Shown piece by piece: positions 44,590-52,733 of a DNA stretch of 64,000 nucleotides. Within the stretch, counting starts at the first letter, position 1. The number at the start of each line of letters is the position of its first letter. The translations under genes and the position numbers were made by a program. This DNA comes from Chryseobacterium sp. H1D6B (GTDB lineage Bacteria > Bacteroidota > Bacteroidia > Flavobacteriales > Weeksellaceae): the NCBI RefSeq assembly GCF_029892445.1, contig NZ_JARXVJ010000001.1, forward strand, positions 558,001 to 622,000, given 5' to 3'. Below the pieces are notes generated by a model that made no database searches, was not told the origin of the DNA, and worked only from the letters and a program-made list of their open reading frames with translations.

Positions 44590-44719
44590 CAACAATTGAC
44601 ATTACCGTCAGTTCTAGTGTTTTTTGGAATGTAATGAAGAAAAATGTATTGAGAACTTGTTGAAAAATGAACCATTAAGATTCGATTAATTTATTAAGAA
44701 TAGTAAAGTGAAAAAGATA

Positions 44720-44760
44720 ACTTCTCGATACGATTTTGTTCAAAATCTACTCGAAGTGAG
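44720..44760. repeat. REP-like imperfect hairpin repeat
   Basis: CTCGATACGATTTTG and its imperfect complement CAAAATCTACTCGA (44724-44754) form a hairpin with a very short loop. From memory, elements reading TCGA-TAC...TACTCGA are scattered between genes in Chryseobacterium genomes. It lies between lnt and the convergent FG-GAP gene in an otherwise empty 259-base gap. Confidence 0.5.
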
Positions 44761-44802
44761 GAGACGAATTTCTAAGCTTATTATCAACTAAAAATATAAA
44801 AG

Positions 44803-44830
44803 AAAAACCAGCCGTACAGCTGGTTTTTCT
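44803..44830 (-). terminator. Terminator of the FG-GAP protein gene
   Basis: Stem AAAAACCAGC / GCTGGTTTTT with a short CGTACA loop, shortly past the stop at 44849. The minus-strand side ends in T's. Confidence 0.75.
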
Positions 44831-44848
44831 CATTAATAAAATATTCAA

Positions 44849-46561
44849 TTATTTAATGATGAGCTTTTTCGTAATCCACTGGCCTTTTACTTTTAATTGC
44901 AGCATATAAACCCCTTTCGTCAGGTGAGAAACTGTGACAGACTGATCGCTGTTCAGAACGGCATTTAACTTTTTACCTTCCATTGAATATATTTCAACAT
45001 CTGAGACTTTTTCTCCTTTAATAAATACTTTTTCCGCAGCAGGGTTTGGATATAAAGAGAATTGTTTTTCCAGCTTAATATCTTGTACAGCTAACGTATT
45101 TTCTGTAGAAACATCAGAATAGACTTTAGAGGCATCAATTGATCTTACACTCCAATATACATTTTGGATGGAAGGATCAAGATCTAGAAACCATGAAGGC
45201 GTGGTTAACACATATTTTGCGACATCTTGACCTCCAGAAGCTGTTCCTACTTTGATTTCATACTGTAATACATTCACAGGAGTTTTATCATCAGAGGCAC
45301 CGCTCCATGAAAAATTAAATCTGTTTCCGTTTTTTGTAAGACTTAGGTTTGAAGGAGGCACTGGCTTTAAATTTGTTTCAGTAGAAACGTTCTTAAATAA
45401 TTTAGTTAATGAGGGCATTTCCGGATCTGCCCAATCAAATCCGGACAATAAAACATCAAGATGATGATCATTGTTATAGTCAAGTAAATGCACAAAACCA
45501 GGGCCTCCTAGTTTGGTCAAACCTGTATCATTATTTTCAATAAATGTCTGATTATTTGAGTCATAAAGAAAAGCTTTAACAACAGCATCATTATTTTCAT
45601 CATTTCCGGAAACAATAAAATCATAATATCCGTCATTATTTAAATCTCCCGTACTTACAGAGGCATCTGATATTTCCTCGGAGTTGATCTTCTGAAGGTT
45701 CAGATGCCCTGTTCCGTCATTCATCAATACACCGATATACCCCGCATAATTTTCATCTTGTCCGGTAACTACGAAATCCTGATAACCATCTGCATTAAAA
45801 TCTGCAAAATCAAGTTTCCCGTTTGCTGTGGGAGGAAGTGTCTGAGAAAGTGTTAGAGATCCTGCAATATTTAAATAAACCATAAACTGGGGATCTGTAT
45901 TAGCATCATACCCTAAGATCACAAGATCCAGCAGCTTATCATTATTAAGATCGACCACTTTAAAGCTTCCGTTCTGGGTTCCAGCCAGCCAGCCTGGAAA
46001 TACCTGAAAGCCGGTTTTAGAATTCTGATAATAATCTAATTTATTAACAAAGCCGGTTCCCGCGATATACTGCGTCCCATTAAGAGCATAATCCTTTAAA
46101 CCATCATGATTAAAATCAAAAACTTCCATAGAACCATAGATTTTCCCGGGCATATCTCCGTCTTTCACAAAACCTGAACCAGTGTTTTTGAATCTGTAAT
46201 GTTTATAGTTTACAATATCCATATAACTTAATCCGGCAGAAATAATATCTGCAAGCCCGTCATTGTTATAATCAACAAATCTGATATCTCCTAAATGAGT
46301 AGCATCCGCTCCTAAATCAGCATAAGGAGCAAATGTTGTCCCGTTATTTTTATACACTTCGTTAAAAGTAGTATCTACACTGCCGTCTCCATCTGAATCT
46401 ACTGCTCCGTTCACCACAATATCAGGAAACCCGTCATTATCGATATCACTGACATCGCCTGCTGCATAGTAAAAGCTATTTAAACCTGTCTGCACTTCAG
46501 TAAATGTTTGTGCCATAAAGCCTGCGGGAATCAAAGAAAGCAAAAAGTAAATCCTCTTCAT
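44849..46561 (-). CDS. T9SS-secreted FG-GAP/VCBS-repeat protein
   Basis: 570 residues. A signal peptide (1-17, AGFMAQ) precedes at least seven FG-GAP/VCBS-type repeats (about 30-390) of the form DxNxDGxxD, for example VFDFNHDGLKDYAL, VDLNNDKLLDLVIL and GDLNNDGYYDFIVSG, which fold as a Ca2+-binding beta-propeller. A fibronectin-like domain follows (about 400-490), then a type A sorting domain (FSLYPNPAAEKVFIKG, VEIYSMEGKKLNA, TKGVYMLQLKV). It is secreted by T9SS and probably binds or adheres to something at the surface. Its promoter is at 46594-46601 (minus). Confidence 0.88.
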   Translation of the reverse strand: MKRIYFLLSLIPAGFMAQTFTEVQTGLNSFYYAAGDVSDIDNDGFPDIVVNGAVDSDGDGSVDTTFNEVYKNNGTTFAPYADLGADATHLGDIRFVDYNNDGLADIISAGLSYMDIVNYKHYRFKNTGSGFVKDGDMPGKIYGSMEVFDFNHDGLKDYALNGTQYIAGTGFVNKLDYYQNSKTGFQVFPGWLAGTQNGSFKVVDLNNDKLLDLVILGYDANTDPQFMVYLNIAGSLTLSQTLPPTANGKLDFADFNADGYQDFVVTGQDENYAGYIGVLMNDGTGHLNLQKINSEEISDASVSTGDLNNDGYYDFIVSGNDENNDAVVKAFLYDSNNQTFIENNDTGLTKLGGPGFVHLLDYNNDHHLDVLLSGFDWADPEMPSLTKLFKNVSTETNLKPVPPSNLSLTKNGNRFNFSWSGASDDKTPVNVLQYEIKVGTASGGQDVAKYVLTTPSWFLDLDPSIQNVYWSVRSIDASKVYSDVSTENTLAVQDIKLEKQFSLYPNPAAEKVFIKGEKVSDVEIYSMEGKKLNAVLNSDQSVTVSHLTKGVYMLQLKVKGQWITKKLIIK

Positions 46562-46593
46562 ATTTTATTATTTTTATTTAGATTAATTAAAAA

Positions 46594-46601
46594 CAAAGAT
46601 A
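46594..46601 (-). promoter_or_regulatory. -7 promoter element of the FG-GAP protein gene
   Basis: TATCTTTG on the minus strand, an exact TAnnTTTG match, 32 bases from the start codon at 46561. Confidence 0.5.
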
Positions 46602-46806
46602 TAAGATTACTATTCCTTCCTATGATAAAGTTTATATGAATTTTATCAGTCGCATCCTCCATCATTACTTTGTTCCTTATTTTTCTAAAAAATCAATCGT
46701 TTTAATCAGTAAGTTATTTGGAAATATTTTCTAAAACATTTGCCTATCTAAAAAATTCTTCGTTATTTTGCACTCTCAAATATTATACAAATAAGAACAT
46801 CGAGAT

Positions 46807-47049
46807 ATGTCAAGAATTTGCCAAATAACAGGAAAGCGTGCAATGGTTGGTAACAACGTTTCTCACGCTAATAACAAAACGAAGCGTCGTTTTGAAATTA
46901 ACTTATTGGAGAAGAAGTTTTACCTTCCGGAGCAAGATAAGCACGTAAAACTGAAAGTATCAGCTCATGGATTGAGAGTGATTAACAAGATTGGAATCGA
47001 AGAGGCTATCGAAAGAGGCATTAGAAACGGATTGATTAAAAAGAATTAA
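46807..47049 (+). CDS. rpmB: 50S ribosomal protein L28 (bL28)
   Basis: 80 residues, the usual Bacteroidota length. [21 protein letters not shown] and [11 protein letters not shown] are the conserved opening. It starts the ribosomal-protein group rpmB-rpmG-DUF4295 (gaps of 3 and 20 bases). A TATTTTG-like -7 element lies around 46765-46771. Confidence 0.97.
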   Translation: MSRICQITGKRAMVGNNVSHANNKTKRRFEINLLEKKFYLPEQDKHVKLKVSAHGLRVINKIGIEEAIERGIRNGLIKKN

Positions 47050-47052
47050 ATC

Positions 47053-47235
47053 ATGGCAAAAAAAGGAAACAGAGTTCAAGTAATCCTTGAATGCACAGAG
47101 CACAAAGAAAGTGGTATGCCGGGAATGTCTAGATACATTTCTACAAAAAATAAAAAGAACACTACAGAGAGATTGGAATTGAAAAAATACAATCCTGTTC
47201 TTAAAAGATCTACCCTTCATAAAGAAATCAAGTAA
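47053..47235 (+). CDS. rpmG: 50S ribosomal protein L33 (bL33)
   Basis: 60 residues. [18 protein letters not shown], then [20 protein letters not shown] and [14 protein letters not shown] are the L33 pattern. Only one Cys is present, so it is the zinc-free (C-minus) form. It is co-transcribed with rpmB, 3 bases after its stop. Confidence 0.97.
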   Translation: MAKKGNRVQVILECTEHKESGMPGMSRYISTKNKKNTTERLELKKYNPVLKRSTLHKEIK

Positions 47236-47255
47236 TTTATAAAATATAATTTACC

Positions 47256-47408
47256 ATGGCAAAGAAAGTAGTAGCAACCCTACAAAGCGGACAGTCAAAA
47301 AAAATGACTAAAGTTGTGAAAATGGTGAAGTCTTCTAAATCAGGAGCTTACGTTTTCGAAGAAAAAGTAATGAATGCAGACGAAGTGGATGGTTATTTGA
47401 AAAAATAA
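47256..47408 (+). CDS. DUF4295 protein (likely Bacteroidota ribosomal protein bL38)
   Basis: 50 residues, starting MAKKVVATLQSGQSKKMTKV and ending DEVDGYLKK; very basic. A 50-residue DUF4295 protein in this place after rpmG is a hallmark of Bacteroidota. From memory, the Flavobacterium johnsoniae ribosome structure revealed an extra large-subunit protein named bL38, which I believe is this family; I could not verify that. It ends the ribosomal group, before a terminator. Confidence 0.88.
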   Translation: MAKKVVATLQSGQSKKMTKVVKMVKSSKSGAYVFEEKVMNADEVDGYLKK

Positions 47409-47430
47409 TCTGTACTTTATTTACAATATA

Positions 47431-47462
47431 AAAACTACTCATATTTTTGGGTAGTTTTTTTT
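47431..47462 (+). terminator. Terminator after rpmB-rpmG-DUF4295
   Basis: Stem AAAACTAC / GTAGTTTT with a 12-base loop and a T run, beginning 22 bases after the DUF4295 stop. Confidence 0.7.
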
Positions 47463-47464
47463 GT

Positions 47465-47472
47465 TATCTTTG
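47465..47472 (+). promoter_or_regulatory. -7 promoter element of the RidA-like/ftsY unit
   Basis: TATCTTTG, an exact TAnnTTTG match directly after the terminator and 27 bases before the ATG at 47500. Confidence 0.5.
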
Positions 47473-47499
47473 TTCACCTGATTATTAGCTATATAAAAT

Positions 47500-47973
47500 A
47501 TGAAAAAGATTCTCATTTTGTTTTTCACAACAATGTTTCTATTTTCATTCAGTCAAAATACGATGAGCAGTATAGAATACAAAAACTCACAAGAAGTTTT
47601 CACCATTAAAGGTCTTTCTCAATCTGTAAGTATAGATTGCGGAGATTCTAAAATGATCATTTTATCAGGTCAGGTTCCGCTGGATAAAAATGGCAGTCTA
47701 GCAGGAGGACAGAGTGTTGAAAAACAGACACAGCAGATTTTTAAAAATATCGAACATATTTTAAAAGAATATGGAGGTACAGGAAAAGACATTATAAAAT
47801 TAGGAATTTTCATTACAGATATTTCTAAAACGCAAGATTTCAGAAAAGTCAGAGACCAATATATTAATCTTCAAAATCCTCCCGTAAGTACTCTTGTAGA
47901 AGTAAGTAAACTTTTCAGAGACGATGTACTTATTGAAGTAGAGGCAACCGCAGTTATTAAAAAAAACAAATAA
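47500..47973 (+). CDS. Exported RidA/YjgF-family protein
   Basis: 157 residues. A signal peptide (about 1-19, LFSFSQN) precedes a YjgF/RidA domain: MIILSGQVPLDKNGSLAGG, TQQIFKNIEHILKEYGGTGKDIIK and VLIEVEATAVIKK. Cytosolic RidA hydrolyses reactive enamines and imines using an Arg in the motif PARS..EV. Here the equivalent reads PPVSTLVEV, with Val129 at the Arg position, so that activity is not expected. With the signal peptide, this points to a different periplasmic role. It lies 11 bases before ftsY. Confidence 0.85.
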   Translation: MKKILILFFTTMFLFSFSQNTMSSIEYKNSQEVFTIKGLSQSVSIDCGDSKMIILSGQVPLDKNGSLAGGQSVEKQTQQIFKNIEHILKEYGGTGKDIIKLGIFITDISKTQDFRKVRDQYINLQNPPVSTLVEVSKLFRDDVLIEVEATAVIKKNK

Positions 47974-47984
47974 GAAATGGAACT

Positions 47985-48938
47985 ATGAGCTGGTTTAAAA
48001 ATATTTTCAAGAAAGAAGAAAAAGAAACTTTAGATAAAGGATTGGAAAAGTCCAGTCAGGGATTTTTCGAAAAAATGACAAAGGCCGTAGTCGGCAAAAG
48101 CAAAGTAGATGATGAAGTACTGGATGATTTAGAAGAAATACTTATCGCATCTGATGTAGGTGCATCTACCACCATAAAAATCATAGAAAGAATTGAAGAG
48201 CGTATTGCCAGAGATAAATATGTAAGCACTAATGAACTGGATTCTATCCTGCGTGAAGAAATCTCCGGTTTACTGCTGGAAAACCCGCATGCCGGAACCG
48301 GAAATATTGACTCTTCCAAAAAACCATACGTAATAATGGTAGTAGGGGTAAACGGCGTTGGAAAAACCACAACAATCGGAAAACTTGCCCACCAATTCAA
48401 AGCAGAAGGAAAAAAGGTTATTTTAGGTGCTGCAGATACATTCAGAGCAGCCGCAGTGGATCAATTAACGATCTGGAGCGAAAGAGCAGGTGTTCCGATC
48501 GTAAAGCAGGATATGGGATCAGATCCAGCTTCGGTAGCTTTTGACACAGTACAAAGTGCAGTAGCTCAAGATGCCGATGTCGTTATTATTGATACAGCAG
48601 GAAGACTCCACAATAAAATTAATTTAATGAATGAACTTTCAAAAATTAAAAGAGTGATGCAGAAAGTAATTCCTGATGCCCCTCATGAGATTTTATTAGT
48701 TCTTGACGGCTCTACCGGACAAAATGCTTTTGAACAGGCGAAACAGTTTACAGCAGCTACTGAAGTAAATGCATTAGCAGTCACAAAACTAGATGGTACA
48801 GCAAAAGGAGGTGTAGTAATTGGTATCTCTGATCAATTTCAGATTCCGGTAAAATATATAGGTGTTGGAGAGAAGATGCAGGATCTTCAATTGTTTAATG
48901 GTACAGAATTTGTAGATTCCTTTTTCAAGAAAAGATGA
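47985..48938 (+). CDS. ftsY: Signal recognition particle receptor FtsY
   Basis: 317 residues. A helical N domain (about 20-105) precedes the SRP-type GTPase G domain: VVGVNGVGKTTTIGKLA (P-loop), DTFRAAAVDQL, DTAGRLHNK, TKLDGTAKGG and GVGEKMQDLQLF. It docks SRP-ribosome complexes at the inner membrane for co-translational insertion. The acidic A domain of E. coli FtsY is absent, normal for this phylum. Confidence 0.97.
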   Translation: MSWFKNIFKKEEKETLDKGLEKSSQGFFEKMTKAVVGKSKVDDEVLDDLEEILIASDVGASTTIKIIERIEERIARDKYVSTNELDSILREEISGLLLENPHAGTGNIDSSKKPYVIMVVGVNGVGKTTTIGKLAHQFKAEGKKVILGAADTFRAAAVDQLTIWSERAGVPIVKQDMGSDPASVAFDTVQSAVAQDADVVIIDTAGRLHNKINLMNELSKIKRVMQKVIPDAPHEILLVLDGSTGQNAFEQAKQFTAATEVNALAVTKLDGTAKGGVVIGISDQFQIPVKYIGVGEKMQDLQLFNGTEFVDSFFKKR

Positions 48939-49008
48939 TTTTTATCATCCCTATCTTTAAATGAGTAAAACAACATTCATAAATTATTAACAATAAAAAT
49001 TTAAGACT

Positions 49009-49263
49009 ATGGGAATTTTAACTTGGATCATATTTGGTCTTATCGCAGGTGCAATTGCAAAACTTATCATGCCTGGAACTCAAGGAGGCGGATGGCTGAT
49101 GACGATTATCTTAGGTATTGTTGGAGCTTTCGTAGGGGGATTCGTAGGAAGCCTTCTTGGCTGGGGAACCGTTCAGAGTTTCGATTTTAGAAGCATGCTT
49201 TTAGCAGTAGGAGGAGCACTTATTGTACTCTGGATATTTGGGATGGCAACTAGGAAAAGCTAA
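49009..49263 (+). CDS. GlsB/YeaQ/YmgE family membrane protein
   Basis: 84 residues, nearly all membrane: three helices with glycine-rich turns, starting GILTWIIFGLIAGAIAKLIMPG and continuing ILGIVGAFVGGFVGSLLG. This is the transglycosylase-associated (YeaQ) family, often induced by stress; its molecular role is unknown. It is followed by a bidirectional hairpin shared with sppA. Confidence 0.9.
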   Translation: MGILTWIIFGLIAGAIAKLIMPGTQGGGWLMTIILGIVGAFVGGFVGSLLGWGTVQSFDFRSMLLAVGGALIVLWIFGMATRKS

Positions 49264-49287
49264 CTAAAAATAATAGTAAAAAAACAA

Positions 49288-49321
49288 ACAAGCCGGATTT
49301 GAAATTCAAATCCGGCTTATT
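49288..49321. terminator. Bidirectional terminator between the YeaQ-like gene and sppA
   Basis: Perfect 13-bp stem (49290-49302 and 49306-49318; AAGCCGGATT and complement) with a 3-base loop, A-rich on one side and T-rich on the other, between convergent genes. Confidence 0.85.
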
Positions 49322-49338
49322 TTATAAAACAATATAAC

Positions 49339-51105
49339 TTAGTTAATCTTAATCTGGTAAGGCATTTCCATTTTCACTTCAGACTGAAGTTTTTGGTCTG
49401 TAATCTGCTGTAAGATTTCATAATTAGCCTTTCCTATTTTACTTTTAATAACTCTTGCGGAGATATCATCTTCATTTAAATCTTTAAAAATCTGCTCAAA
49501 TGTAGACATCTTTTTAGGATAAGAATCAACACTGTAAGATTTCAATCCTGCTTTTTGTGCAGCAAATTTAACAGCGTCATTTAATGTTCCTAATTCATCT
49601 ACCAATCCTATTTGTTTAGCGCGGGTACCGCTCCACACTCTTCCTCCTCCTACATTGTCAACCTGCTCAAATGTCTGCTTTCTATTCTGCGTAACAAAAT
49701 GTACGAATCTTTTATAAGTTCCCTCAACACTTCTCGTAATCATACTCACTCCGTAAGGCGTAACCCCGTTTAATGCTGAATAATATTGTGAATTTGCATT
49801 CGTTGAAACAATATCTGAGCGTATTCCGTTTTTATTAGCAAGATCTTTGTAATAAGGAATCACTCCAAAAACCCCAATAGATCCAGTAAGAGTATTCGGT
49901 TCAGAATAGATCTTATCTGCGGCCATTGCAATATAATATCCACCAGAAGCTGCATAATCACCAAATGAAACGATAATCGGTTTTTTCTTTTTCAACTGCT
50001 GCAGTTCAAATAAAATTTCATCAGATGCATTAGCACTTCCCCCCGGAGAGTTAATTCTAAATACAACAGCTTTCACTTTATCATCTTCCTGCAGATCTTT
50101 TATATATTTAATGTATCTCTCAGAACAGATCTCATTGTAGCCGTCTCCATTATTAATTGAACCTGAAGCATATAACACAGCTACTCTATCTCCAGATATA
50201 TTATCCTCAGAATAAGAATTAATATATTTCCCTAAAGAAATCTTATTCAATTTATCTTTTTCATTTAGATTTAATTTAGACTTGATGATTTCATCATATT
50301 CTGTTTTCTGGATTAATTTATCCGCTAATCTGTATTTCAAACTTAATTCTGGAATCATCCCGTATAAACTATCAACAACAGTTCTAAACTGAGCTGTATC
50401 AATTTTTCTTGATACCGCAATTCTTGAAGAAGTATTTTTCCAAATATCATTTAAAAGTGTACCCAGCTGTTCCTTATTTTCCGGAGAAATATCATTTCTT
50501 AAGAAAGGTTCAACCGCAGATTTAAATTTACCATGGCGGATTACTTCTATTCCTATCCCATATTTATCTGCAAAATCTTTAAAGAAGGTAACTTCAGTAG
50601 CCAGTCCTTTCAATTCTATCATCCCAGATGGATTTAGGTAATATTTATCGGCAACAGATCCTAAATAATAAGATGCCTGCGAAACTGCATTACCATAAGC
50701 ATATACAAATTTTCCGCTTTTTTTGAAGTCCTCAAGCGCATTTCTTAAATCATCTATTTGTGTAACACCTGCACTCAAATCATCAGCTTCAATACTTATT
50801 CCTTTGATATTATCATCGGTTTTTGCTTTATTAATTGCTTCAAGCGCTTCATAGATCAAAATACTTTTATTCTGTTTATTGATATTAAACAGTCCTGCCT
50901 GTTCTTCCGTAGGGCTGTCTATTATATATGTCTTTAAGTTAATTGTTAATACAGAATTCTTTTTCACTGCTACAGATTTTTCACTACCCATAGAACTAAA
51001 TACAAGCATCATAATGAAAAAGACGAAAAATACAGCACATAGTATAACAATAGCTATTATATTTGCTAAGACGTTTTTAAAAAAACTTTTCATAAATTCA
51101 ATCAA
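49339..51105 (-). CDS. sppA: Signal peptide peptidase SppA, 67K type
   Basis: 588 residues. One N-terminal transmembrane helix (about 12-35) is followed by two tandem S49 peptidase domains. The first supplies the catalytic Lys (RHGKFKSAVEPF), the second the Ser (GDYAASGGYYIAMAADKI). INSPGGSANASDEI is the conserved strand-turn. It degrades cleaved signal peptides in the membrane. The start at 51105 or the ATG at 51093 are both possible. It is divergent from folK with only 9 bases between the two start codons. Confidence 0.93.
   Translation of the reverse strand: MIEFMKSFFKNVLANIIAIVILCAVFFVFFIMMLVFSSMGSEKSVAVKKNSVLTINLKTYIIDSPTEEQAGLFNINKQNKSILIYEALEAINKAKTDDNIKGISIEADDLSAGVTQIDDLRNALEDFKKSGKFVYAYGNAVSQASYYLGSVADKYYLNPSGMIELKGLATEVTFFKDFADKYGIGIEVIRHGKFKSAVEPFLRNDISPENKEQLGTLLNDIWKNTSSRIAVSRKIDTAQFRTVVDSLYGMIPELSLKYRLADKLIQKTEYDEIIKSKLNLNEKDKLNKISLGKYINSYSEDNISGDRVAVLYASGSINNGDGYNEICSERYIKYIKDLQEDDKVKAVVFRINSPGGSANASDEILFELQQLKKKKPIIVSFGDYAASGGYYIAMAADKIYSEPNTLTGSIGVFGVIPYYKDLANKNGIRSDIVSTNANSQYYSALNGVTPYGVSMITRSVEGTYKRFVHFVTQNRKQTFEQVDNVGGGRVWSGTRAKQIGLVDELGTLNDAVKFAAQKAGLKSYSVDSYPKKMSTFEQIFKDLNEDDISARVIKSKIGKANYEILQQITDQKLQSEVKMEMPYQIKIN
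51058..51065 (+). promoter_or_regulatory. -7 promoter element of folK, inside sppA
   Basis: TATATTTG, an exact TAnnTTTG match, 49 bases before the folK ATG and within the first codons of the divergent sppA gene. Confidence 0.5.
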
Positions 51106-51114
51106 TTTCTAGAT

Positions 51115-51531
51115 ATGTCGCAGCATACAGTCATTTTGTTACTCGGAAGTAACCTTGGAGACCAAAAAAAAAATATAGAGACCGCACTCGAAAAGATTAA
51201 AGCAGGTAATATAGAGGTATTAAGAAACAGTGAATTTTTGACATCAGAACCCGTAGAATTTGTTAGTTCCAATATTTTTTGTAATATTGCATCAATAATA
51301 TTTACTAGTCTTTCACCAATTCAACTGCTTGATTTTGTTAAAGGTATTGAAATTGAGATGGGAAGAATTAATGATTCAAAATCAACTGGAGGTTATCATG
51401 ACAGGATAATAGATATTGATATCATTAAATATAATGAATTAAATTTCATCTCAGAAAGGTTAGAAATCCCTCATAAAAAACACCTTTTTGAAAGGGAATT
51501 TTCCAAAATATTATTAAAAGATTTTATTTAA
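51115..51531 (+). CDS. folK: 2-amino-4-hydroxy-6-hydroxymethyldihydropteridine diphosphokinase
   Basis: 138 residues. It transfers pyrophosphate from ATP to 6-hydroxymethyl-dihydropterin in folate synthesis. LLLGSNLGDQKKNIE at the N-terminus and GGYHDRIIDIDIIKYNE with the Mg2+-binding DxD pair are diagnostic, as is IPHKKHLFEREF. It is somewhat short, but complete. The barrel gene at 51553 starts 21 bases downstream. Confidence 0.93.
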   Translation: MSQHTVILLLGSNLGDQKKNIETALEKIKAGNIEVLRNSEFLTSEPVEFVSSNIFCNIASIIFTSLSPIQLLDFVKGIEIEMGRINDSKSTGGYHDRIIDIDIIKYNELNFISERLEIPHKKHLFEREFSKILLKDFI

Positions 51532-51552
51532 ATAAAACATAAAACATATTGT

Positions 51553-52665
51553 ATGAAATTAGGTTTATTATTATTGGCCACGCTGCCCATTGCAACGTAT
51601 GCGCAGGATAGTATAAAGGTAAACTCATCTAATGAGTACCCAAATACTTTTTCCTCAGGTTCTGCCAATGTTCAACCTTTTGACAACAAATCTAGAAGAT
51701 TCAACGACTGGTCTATATCAGTTGGGGGCGGTTCAGCTATGATGGCTCACTCCGACCTTAAATCTATCTATGATAAAAAAATCAATTGGGGATACAATGC
51801 GTACGTTAGTATAGACAAACAAATCTCTCACACATTCGGCATAAGCCTTATTTATCAGAGAGGAGAAACAAAACAAAAAGGTCAGCTGGACGGTGTAGAA
51901 GGCCAGCTAGCAGGTGTTGCTACAGCTACTACTAAGTACGACCAGCTTGCTTTAATGGGAGACATCAACTTTTCTAATTTATTAAGAAGAGTAGATAATC
52001 ATTCTCCTTACAGATGGGCATTCCATGGATATGGAGGTATTGGAGTTATGGGATACAACACATCTTTACATGACAACAATGAATTCAGATGGAGCGACAA
52101 TCCTAAAAGAGTTCCTCTATTCATCAAACAAAAGATTGACTTCAATTCCATTTTTTATCAAGTGGGAATCGGATTGAAATACAATGTTTCTAAACTTATC
52201 GACATCGAAGCTAGAACAATGTATATCATAAGTGGAGATGATGAATTTGATGGCGGAGGAAATGCTGGACCTGCAGATTATGATCCTGCATCAAAAGTAT
52301 CAAAATATAACATGCTTGAAAGCTCTAGGTCTGATAATATGTGGACCGTAAATCTAGGAGTATCCTTTAAATTAGGAAAACACCTGTCTTCTCTGGCATG
52401 GCATGATCCTTTACAAGAAGCATATTATAGAACAAGTGTCTTAGAAAATGCTACAACGGATTTTGTTGTCTGTGAAAAAGGAGACAATGATAACGACGGC
52501 GTTTGTGATGACTGGGATAGAGAGCTTAATACTCCTGCTGGTGCAAGAGTTGATGGTGCCGGTGTTGCTTTAGACATGGATCTTGACGGTGTGATTGACT
52601 TATATGACAAATGTGTTACAGTTCCTGGACCTCCAGAAAATAACGGCTGTCCTGTCGGAAAATAA
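51553..52665 (+). CDS. Outer-membrane barrel with thrombospondin type 3 repeat, no OmpA domain
   Basis: 370 residues. A signal peptide (1-17, IATYAQ) precedes an eight-strand-type barrel (about 40-285, with FSNLLRRVDNHSPYRWAFHGYGG) and a calcium-binding thrombospondin type 3 segment (DNDGVCDDWDRE, DLDGVIDLYDK, about 310-360). It ends at ENNGCPVGK, exactly where its neighbour (52734) goes on into a peptidoglycan-binding OmpA domain. The two are tandem paralogues; this copy has no anchor to the cell wall. No remnant of the missing domain is seen after the stop. Confidence 0.85.
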   Translation: MKLGLLLLATLPIATYAQDSIKVNSSNEYPNTFSSGSANVQPFDNKSRRFNDWSISVGGGSAMMAHSDLKSIYDKKINWGYNAYVSIDKQISHTFGISLIYQRGETKQKGQLDGVEGQLAGVATATTKYDQLALMGDINFSNLLRRVDNHSPYRWAFHGYGGIGVMGYNTSLHDNNEFRWSDNPKRVPLFIKQKIDFNSIFYQVGIGLKYNVSKLIDIEARTMYIISGDDEFDGGGNAGPADYDPASKVSKYNMLESSRSDNMWTVNLGVSFKLGKHLSSLAWHDPLQEAYYRTSVLENATTDFVVCEKGDNDNDGVCDDWDRELNTPAGARVDGAGVALDMDLDGVIDLYDKCVTVPGPPENNGCPVGK

Positions 52666-52733
52666 TATTGTTATCGAAAACACACTGAAAGTAAAAAATA
52701 AAATCATTTAATTAACTAAATAAAAAATACACT

